Source: Saprospiraceae bacterium (lineage in GTDB: Bacteria; Bacteroidota; Bacteroidia; Chitinophagales; Saprospiraceae). Taken from it: a DNA stretch of 5,187 bases. A model generated the notes under the pieces. The model saw only the letters and a program-made list of their open reading frames with translations. It was not told where the DNA came from and did not search any database. Shown here in pieces: positions 1-5,187 of the stretch. Each line of letters starts with the position of its first letter. The first letter of the stretch is position 1. The position numbers and the translations under genes were made by a program. The stretch spans positions 1-5,187 of the forward strand of contig JAHDBK010000308.1 of the NCBI GenBank assembly GCA_020630455.1. The letters run 5' to 3'.

Positions 1-1
1 C

Positions 2-910
2 GAATATATTTGGATTAAAGAATTTTATTATCTGAGTAATAAAAGAGTAATTATAACGGATTTGAAGTTAAAACCTAAAAGATATATTGACTACAATCGT
101 GCTGTAAATATTAATAAGGGTATTGACAACTCGATTTATTTTAAATTTTCTTTTCAAGGAACTCATGGTTTGAGTATCTCCCCATTAAGCAATAAAAATA
201 TTATTCCTACTATTCGTGAATACTGGTTCAAAGAATCTCCTTATATACAAGTTTTCAATAAAGAACTAAAACGATTTGCTTTAGAAAAAGACTTATCTTT
301 TGAAGGCTTTGAGGATAATGTAGACTCATCTATTTTTATTAGCGGTATTTACAAAAATAGAGAAACAGAAATAAAATTATCACGAGTAGGTATGATTAGT
401 TATCTTCAAATTAATATTACTTGTAATAATTTTTATAATCATTATATTGAAATAAAAAGAGAGTATAAAAAATCTCTAATAGAAAAACTCTTTAATGCTA
501 TCAAGGATATAGAATTTGATGATAAAGAATTTGACGATTTTTGTTATTTAATGTCTGATGAAGAATTATTTCTAAAAAGTATAATAGATAAAGAAGAGCT
601 TTTTAAAAGTCTTCAATATTTAGAATCAACTATTGAATTTGGATTCCCTAAACCTAACAAAATTACTAAAAAGAAAAATCAAAAAACACTCAAAGAAGAT
701 GTCTTAGATGATTTGATTATTCAAGAATTAGAACCTAAAAAAACATACCAATACACAGATAACAAAGATACTTTAATGTTCAATTGCTATCAAATCAATA
801 GAATTCATAATATAAGGCATATTCCCAATTATATTCATCACAATTTTAATCTTATGGACAAAATAGCGGATAGAATAGATGAATATTACAAAGACAAAAA
901 ACCTAATTAA
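2..910 (+). CDS. Hypothetical protein of unknown function, 5'-truncated by the window edge
   Basis: I do not recognise this family. The reading frame is open from base 2 to a TAA at 908-910, giving 302 visible residues. A TTG at 62 could be taken as a start, but the frame continues upstream without a stop (EYIWIKEFYYLSNKRVIITD precedes it), there is no ribosome-binding site, and the upstream residues look like ordinary protein, so the true start is probably before the window. The visible part has no signal peptide, membrane segment or catalytic motif I can name. It reads as a soluble, Lys/Asn/Ile-rich protein: a probably beta-rich N-terminal half, an acidic helical stretch around DDKEFDDFCYLMSDEELF, a Lys-rich linker (KITKKKNQKTLKEDVLDD), and a tail rich in His, Asn and Tyr. 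It converges on the mannosidase gene with a 20-base gap, so it is not in that operon. By eye it is more AT-rich than its neighbours. The coding call is secure; the function is unknown. Confidence 0.8.
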   Translation, partial: EYIWIKEFYYLSNKRVIITDLKLKPKRYIDYNRAVNINKGIDNSIYFKFSFQGTHGLSISPLSNKNIIPTIREYWFKESPYIQVFNKELKRFALEKDLSFEGFEDNVDSSIFISGIYKNRETEIKLSRVGMISYLQINITCNNFYNHYIEIKREYKKSLIEKLFNAIKDIEFDDKEFDDFCYLMSDEELFLKSIIDKEELFKSLQYLESTIEFGFPKPNKITKKKNQKTLKEDVLDDLIIQELEPKKTYQYTDNKDTLMFNCYQINRIHNIRHIPNYIHHNFNLMDKIADRIDEYYKDKKPN

Positions 911-930
911 TAACAAATTTTCTTTATAAA

Positions 931-3840
931 TTACTCTACAACTACTTCATCTGTAAAAATCCAAGTTGTGCCTCCTGCTCCTAGATGCCATTCTGGACAA
1001 ACACCGTAGTTTTTTGCTTTGACTTGAATATAACGCGTTTGTACATCTATTTTACTAGTAGTAATATCCTGTATAAATGCTCCGTATTCATCATCAGGAA
1101 ATTCATTTTTAACGGTCATAAGTTTAGTGAAGTCTTTACCATCTTCAGAAATATAAAACGCCACTTCAGTAGGATAAAAAATCCAAGATTGTATATCTTG
1201 TAAGACTCCCAAAGAAATCTTATTCACTTGTTTTTGCTTTCCTAAGTCCACCACTACATCTACATCTTCCCTGTATCCTTGCCAGCGTCCCGTTCTATAA
1301 TTATTTCCCCCTCGCAGATAGTCAATAAGGGTATTATCACCTGCCGCAGCATACTGATTGGCATAAGTACTATTGACTTGAATATCCCTTCCTCCTTCGA
1401 TTTTATAATAATTGGCTTCTATAATTTCACTCCTTAGATTGTCTTTTACCACTACTGCTTTCAACAAGGTCGTTTCTTTTAATAATATTGGATTAGTGTA
1501 TTGATTTGAACTCAAAGAAGGGGCAGAACCATCTGTAGTATAGTATATATCTCCTCCGTTTATCGCTTCAATTTCTATACTTAATTCCTCAGTAAAAGTC
1601 TGGCTTTCTGCTTTGAAGTAAGGAACAGGAATAATTTTATTTTTATTAATAAATGAATAAGGAATGGCTTCTTTTTTTGTCCCCCACTCTGTTGGCTCTT
1701 CAGACATTTCAAATGTAATCGTACCGCCTTTCATGATTTCTTGATGTGGTAAATATGAAGGTGTATATTCTTTTCCATTCAATAATATTTTTTGAATATA
1801 AATCCCTTTATTTTTTTTATTAATAATGAATTCATTTCCATTTTCTAATTGAATAATAGCCTCATCAAATAAGGGAGAGGACAAGGTATAATAATCCATT
1901 CCAGGACTTACAGAATAAATACCTAGAGCACTCAAAACATACCAAGAAGACATCTGTCCACAATCCTCGTTTCCAGAAAGTCCATCTGGCCCATTCCAAT
2001 ATTGTTCATTCAAAATTTGATGTACCTTTTCTTGAGTTTTAGCAGGTTTTCCTATATAATTATATAAATATGCCATGTGGTGACTAGGTTCATTTCCATG
2101 TGCATATTGTCCAATCAAACCTGTTATATCAACTTGCTCTCTACCGCTGGTTTCGCTAGATGTAGTAAATAATTGGTCTAAGTGAGTTTCAAAATGATTA
2201 GCTCCGCCCATCAATTCTATATGCCCTTGTATGTCTTGTGGAGCAAACAATGAATATTGCCATGCATTCGCTTCTGTATAATTAAAATTGACTTCATCTG
2301 GCACAAAAGGTTTGAACCAAGCATTATTGTTTTTAGCTCTCAAAAAACGAGTACTGGGGTCGTATAAGTTTTTATAATATTGACCTCTTTTATAAAAATC
2401 ACTAGCTATCTCCTTGCCTAAAGAATCAGCCATTACAGCAATACACCAATCATCATAAGCATATTCCAAGGTTTTAGATACCGATTCTGCTTCGTTTTCA
2501 GCAGATATAAAACCATTTTTCTTATAAAAAGCCAAGCCTAATTTATCTTGGTTAGCAGAATGTATCATTGCTTCTAATGCTTTTTCTACATCATAATCTC
2601 GTATTCCCTTGACATAAGCATCACTTATTACAGGAATTGAATGATAGCCAATCATACAACCTGTATAATTCCCTGCCAATTCCCATATTGGCAGTTCGCC
2701 TCCTTCTTCATATTGTCTTATAAAAGTCTGAATAAATTCGTTTGTTCTTTTTTGTTGAGTAATGGTGAACAATGGATGAGTAGCTCTAAATGTATCCCAT
2801 AGTGAAAAGATGGTATATTGTTTTTGTCCAGCTGGTAATTGATGTACTTTCAAATCCATTCCTAAATAGCGTCCATCAACATCTGTAAATAAATTAGGGT
2901 TGAGAAAGCTATGATACATCGCTGTATAAAATACTACTTTTTGGTCTTCTGTTCCTCCACTAATTTTTATCTTGGACAGCTCTTTTTCCCATTTTTCTTG
3001 GGTTTCATTTTTAACTTTTTCAAAATCCCAATGAGGAATTTCTGCTTCCAAATTTTTCTTAGCTCCTTCAATATCTACTGCCGAAATACCTATTTTTAAT
3101 CGGACTGGTTTTTCAATAGAATTGAATATTATAGCCATTTTCAAACTATCCTCACTATATTCAATTGCATCTATTTTTTTAGAAAATTGAGCATAATAGT
3201 GTAGCCTTTGTTCCTTTGCCCAAGCATCTGAATACCTCAAACCTTGAATTGTTTGGTCATCTACTAATTGAAAACTTGATTTAATCAACTTATCTCTATG
3301 TTCTAAATCTAGTATGATATGCCCTTTTTTATTATCATTAAAATGATATTGATGAAATCCACATCTTTCCGTCACTGTTAATTCCACATCTATATGATAA
3401 TCATCTAGATGTACACTATAAAATCCTGCATTAGCTCTTTCATTAGAATGGCTAAAATGTGATTTATAACCATTTTCAGATTCAGCACCATTGTCAAAAT
3501 AAATTTCTTGTGAAGCTGTTGGCATGAATAAAATATCTCCATAATCGGAAACCCCCGTCCCACTCAAATGGGTATGAGAAAACCCATATATATATTCATC
3601 TGAATAATGGTATGCCCCACATCCATCCCATCCTGTAAGTCTAGTATCAGGACTCAACTGAACCATTCCGAAAGGTGCTGCTGCCCCAGGGTAAGTATGC
3701 CCATGCCCTCCTGTTCCTATGAATGTATTGACATATTCGTATAGGTGTTCTCTTGGTTCTTCTTGCTCACTTATTGATGGTGTACATGATTGTAAATATA
3801 CAAACATTAATAAGTAAAAATAAAGTTTAAATCGTTTCAT
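931..3840 (-). CDS. GH92 exo-alpha-mannosidase lipoprotein with C-terminal Fn3-like and F5/8 type C (discoidin) modules
   Basis: Family GH92 enzymes are calcium-dependent, inverting exo-alpha-mannosidases, often alpha-1,2-specific, that trim N-glycans and mannans. I chose the ATG at 3840 (969 residues) because it gives a clean signal peptide; a TTG four codons upstream is the only in-frame alternative. Residues 1-19 start MKRFKLYFYLL and end in the lipobox LQSC, so Cys19 should be lipidated; an acidic stretch (SEQEE) follows. The GH92 N-terminal beta-domain covers about 32-280 with the signature IGTGGHGHTYPG (42-52) and a GWDGCGAYHY segment. The (alpha/alpha)6 catalytic domain covers about 290-735 with SLWDTF, GGELPIWEL (380-388), TEANAWQY with the likely general acid Glu523, HGNEPSHH (581-588) and GNEDCGQMS with the likely base Asp626. 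A chitobiase-C/Fn3-associated module (about 745-814, YYTTDGSAPS) and a discoidin-like module (about 817-969, RTGRWQGY, VVVDLGK) follow, making it roughly 200 residues longer than a plain GH92. It lies downstream of a sugar transporter on the same strand. Linkage specificity cannot be read with certainty. Confidence 0.95.
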   Translation of the reverse strand: MKRFKLYFYLLMFVYLQSCTPSISEQEEPREHLYEYVNTFIGTGGHGHTYPGAAAPFGMVQLSPDTRLTGWDGCGAYHYSDEYIYGFSHTHLSGTGVSDYGDILFMPTASQEIYFDNGAESENGYKSHFSHSNERANAGFYSVHLDDYHIDVELTVTERCGFHQYHFNDNKKGHIILDLEHRDKLIKSSFQLVDDQTIQGLRYSDAWAKEQRLHYYAQFSKKIDAIEYSEDSLKMAIIFNSIEKPVRLKIGISAVDIEGAKKNLEAEIPHWDFEKVKNETQEKWEKELSKIKISGGTEDQKVVFYTAMYHSFLNPNLFTDVDGRYLGMDLKVHQLPAGQKQYTIFSLWDTFRATHPLFTITQQKRTNEFIQTFIRQYEEGGELPIWELAGNYTGCMIGYHSIPVISDAYVKGIRDYDVEKALEAMIHSANQDKLGLAFYKKNGFISAENEAESVSKTLEYAYDDWCIAVMADSLGKEIASDFYKRGQYYKNLYDPSTRFLRAKNNNAWFKPFVPDEVNFNYTEANAWQYSLFAPQDIQGHIELMGGANHFETHLDQLFTTSSETSGREQVDITGLIGQYAHGNEPSHHMAYLYNYIGKPAKTQEKVHQILNEQYWNGPDGLSGNEDCGQMSSWYVLSALGIYSVSPGMDYYTLSSPLFDEAIIQLENGNEFIINKKNKGIYIQKILLNGKEYTPSYLPHQEIMKGGTITFEMSEEPTEWGTKKEAIPYSFINKNKIIPVPYFKAESQTFTEELSIEIEAINGGDIYYTTDGSAPSLSSNQYTNPILLKETTLLKAVVVKDNLRSEIIEANYYKIEGGRDIQVNSTYANQYAAAGDNTLIDYLRGGNNYRTGRWQGYREDVDVVVDLGKQKQVNKISLGVLQDIQSWIFYPTEVAFYISEDGKDFTKLMTVKNEFPDDEYGAFIQDITTSKIDVQTRYIQVKAKNYGVCPEWHLGAGGTTWIFTDEVVVE

Positions 3841-3854
3841 TCTTATTATCAATT

Positions 3855-3884
3855 AAAATATAAAAAACAAGGAATAATAACAAA
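3855..3884 (-). promoter_or_regulatory. Weak candidate Bacteroidota-type promoter for the mannosidase
   Basis: On the - strand a TTTG (3881-3884) is followed after 18 bases by TATATTTT (3855-3862). This resembles the Bacteroidota vegetative promoter (TTTG near -33, TAnnTTTG near -7) except for the last base of the -7 box. It would lie inside the second palindrome arm and give a leader of only about a dozen bases before the ATG at 3840. In DNA this AT-rich such matches occur easily, so I list it only because the mannosidase needs either its own promoter or read-through past the terminator. Confidence 0.15.
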
Positions 3885-3906
3885 ATTTTGTTATTATTCC
3901 TTGTTT
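3862..3906 (-). terminator. Perfect 42-base palindrome plus T-run: probable intrinsic terminator or attenuator after the transporter gene
   Basis: Bases 3865-3885 and 3886-3906 are exact reverse complements (21-base arms, centre CAAAATTTTG). On the - strand the second arm runs directly into six T residues (complement of 3862-3867) and a further T-rich stretch, the layout of a Rho-independent terminator. It starts 32 bases after the transporter stop and ends 24 bases before the mannosidase ATG. Only four of the 21 pairs are G-C, so the stem is AU-rich but long; in RNA the central bases would form the loop. On the + strand the T-run is only three bases, so it is mainly directed against transporter transcription. 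Partial read-through would make it an attenuator, lowering mannosidase expression relative to the transporter. Confidence 0.7.
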
Positions 3907-3938
3907 GATCATTCAAATAATTATTTTTAAAAAATACT

Positions 3939-5187
3939 TTATTCCATTTCTAATGCTCTCTTTCTACCGTAAAAAGCAATATATCCATAACAAAGGATTA
4001 ATAAAACAAATGCCATTTTAAATCCAATATTATCCGTTAATAATCCATAAAGTGGTGGAATAAATGCCCCTCCTACTATCGCAGTACACAAGACACCTGA
4101 GCCTTGAGGTTTATATTCTCCTAAACCATCAATTGCCAATGTAAATATCGTCGGGAACATAATTGAATTGAATAATCCTACTGCTATAATAGACCACATT
4201 GAAACAAATCCCGTTGTCATCATTGAAACAACAATCATTGTTATTGCAGTTAAACCGAATATGCTTAGAATCAATGAAGGCTTCATATACCTCATTAAAA
4301 ATGCTCCTACAAATCGTCCTACCATTGCTCCTGTCCAATAAAATGTTACAAATGCTCCAACTATTGCTTTATCATCTATTTTTGACAAATCTCTACCAAA
4401 AAGTTCATGTATAAAATTACCAATATTAGACATAGTTTGATTTCCTTTAATAGCATTTGCCATGTCCATACTTAATGTATAGTCTACGAAAAAACTACCA
4501 ATTGAAACTTCAGCTCCAACATATACAAAAATCCCTAATGCTCCCCACTTCAACTGTGGAAATTCCCAAGCTTTTAAATAATCGCCTAAAAAATCATTAC
4601 TTTTATTAGCAGCTAATATTGAAGGTAATTTAACAAATGCAAAGAATAAAGCTAATGATATAGAAATTATTCCCAAGACTAAAAAAGGACTCTGAACTGC
4701 AGCAGCTTCACTAGCATAATAAGCTTCTTTTACAGCAGGTTCCAATTCTTTAATTTCATCAGAAGTATAAACATTATCACTTAATATATAAGCAGCACCT
4801 AAAATCGGAGCGATAGCTGTTCCAAATGAATTAAAAGCCTGAGATAAATTCAATCTACTAGATGCCGATTTTTCAGGTCCTAAAGCTGCTACATAAGGAT
4901 TGGCAGCAACTTGTAAAACTGTCATTCCTCCTGCGACTACAAAACAGGATAATAAAAACAATGGATAAAAACGAATTGCTGCAGCTGGATAAAATAACAA
5001 ACAACCTAAGCCCATTGCTATTAAACCAAATACAACGCCTTTTTTATAACCTATTTTAGTTAACAAATACCCTGCGGGAATAGATATTAATCCATAAGCT
5101 GTAAAAAAAGCAAATTGAATTAACCCTGCTCTAAAAAAGTTGAGTTCAAATACTTCTTTTAATCGAGGGATTAAAGAATCTACGAAT
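3939..5187 (-). CDS. FHS-family (FucP/GluP-type) MFS sugar:H+ symporter, N-terminus cut by the window edge
   Basis: This inner-membrane transporter probably imports a hexose with protons. The frame is open from the TAA at 3939-3941 through the right edge, giving 415 visible residues; a TTG at 5066 is internal, because the 40 upstream codons encode conserved family sequence (FVDSLIPRLKEVFEL, then RAGLIQFAFF). By comparison with E. coli FucP from memory, a few tens of residues including most of helix 1 are missing. About eleven membrane segments are visible: roughly 17-41, 50-70, 73-93, 115-135, 166-186, 213-236, 275-298, 303-323, 327-352, 363-384 and 390-406. Family marks are PAGYLLTKIGYKKG after helix 2, VLQVAANPYVAALGPE (about 90-105), RLNLSQAFNSFG (111-122) and FPTIFTLAIDGLG. 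The Asp in FVDSLIP matches FucP Asp46, but the position of FucP Glu135 is Gln92, as in glucose/galactose-type members. Being upstream of a mannosidase suggests mannose as substrate, which is inference. Glucose, galactose or N-acetylglucosamine remain possible. Confidence 0.93.
   Translation of the reverse strand, partial: FVDSLIPRLKEVFELNFFRAGLIQFAFFTAYGLISIPAGYLLTKIGYKKGVVFGLIAMGLGCLLFYPAAAIRFYPLFLLSCFVVAGGMTVLQVAANPYVAALGPEKSASSRLNLSQAFNSFGTAIAPILGAAYILSDNVYTSDEIKELEPAVKEAYYASEAAAVQSPFLVLGIISISLALFFAFVKLPSILAANKSNDFLGDYLKAWEFPQLKWGALGIFVYVGAEVSIGSFFVDYTLSMDMANAIKGNQTMSNIGNFIHELFGRDLSKIDDKAIVGAFVTFYWTGAMVGRFVGAFLMRYMKPSLILSIFGLTAITMIVVSMMTTGFVSMWSIIAVGLFNSIMFPTIFTLAIDGLGEYKPQGSGVLCTAIVGGAFIPPLYGLLTDNIGFKMAFVLLILCYGYIAFYGRKRALEME

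Noticed and set aside
904..933. Imperfect inverted repeat (TAATTAATAA / TTATAAATTA) across the two convergent stop codons, a possible shared terminator.
   Set aside because: It is made only of A and T with one mismatch and a 10-base loop, and no clear T-run follows; chance matches like this are expected in such AT-rich DNA.
985..1203. Open frames of about 60-70 codons opposite or out of frame with the mannosidase and transporter (also 2911-3099, 4129-4338, 4199-4414, 4862-5059).
   Set aside because: They lie entirely within strongly recognised genes, have low-complexity translations and resemble no known protein.
3850..3852. TTG as an upstream start for the mannosidase, four codons before the ATG.
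   Set aside because: The ATG at 3838-3840 gives a normal lipoprotein signal peptide with the positive residues at its start, and no ribosome-binding site favours the TTG.
3904..3917. Short dyad TTTGA-TCAT-TCAAA beside the large palindrome, considered as an operator.
   Set aside because: Five-base arms are too short to support a regulator site in AT-rich DNA, and it overlaps the end of the palindrome.
3922..3936. Small inverted repeat TATTTTT-A-AAAAATA just after the transporter stop.
   Set aside because: It is a T-run next to an A-run without any G-C pair, so it carries little information beside the strong palindrome nearby.

Overview
This window carries three protein-coding genes on AT-rich DNA, and two of them run off its edges. 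The AT bias, the lack of Shine-Dalgarno sequences, a secreted lipoprotein with a glycan-degrading GH92 domain, and a FucP/GluP-type sugar transporter together point to a member of the Bacteroidota. It could be a flavobacterium or cytophaga-like organism. Genus cannot be judged from this sequence.

Layout: bases 2-910 (+ strand) hold the 3' part of a gene for a protein of unknown function, open through the left edge. After a 20-base convergent gap, bases 931-3840 (- strand) encode a complete glycoside hydrolase family 92 exo-alpha-mannosidase. It is a lipoprotein with an added C-terminal Fn3-like module and a discoidin (F5/8 type C) module. A 98-base intergenic stretch (3841-3938) contains a perfect 42-base palindrome followed on the - strand by a T-run. 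Bases 3939-5187 (- strand) hold most of a fucose:H+ symporter family (FHS) sugar transporter of the major facilitator superfamily, with its N-terminus beyond the right edge.

The transporter and mannosidase lie in the same direction, transporter first. The likely story is that the lipoprotein mannosidase releases mannose from alpha-mannosides (N-glycans or mannans) outside the inner membrane, and the proton-coupled transporter brings the monosaccharide into the cytoplasm. The palindrome between them looks like an intrinsic terminator or attenuator, so the two genes may not be expressed equally. The convergent left-hand gene shows no visible link to this pathway and looks more AT-rich by eye.

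I see no tRNA, rRNA, CRISPR array, insertion sequence or clearly new system. The most open questions are the unknown left-hand protein and the role of the palindrome.
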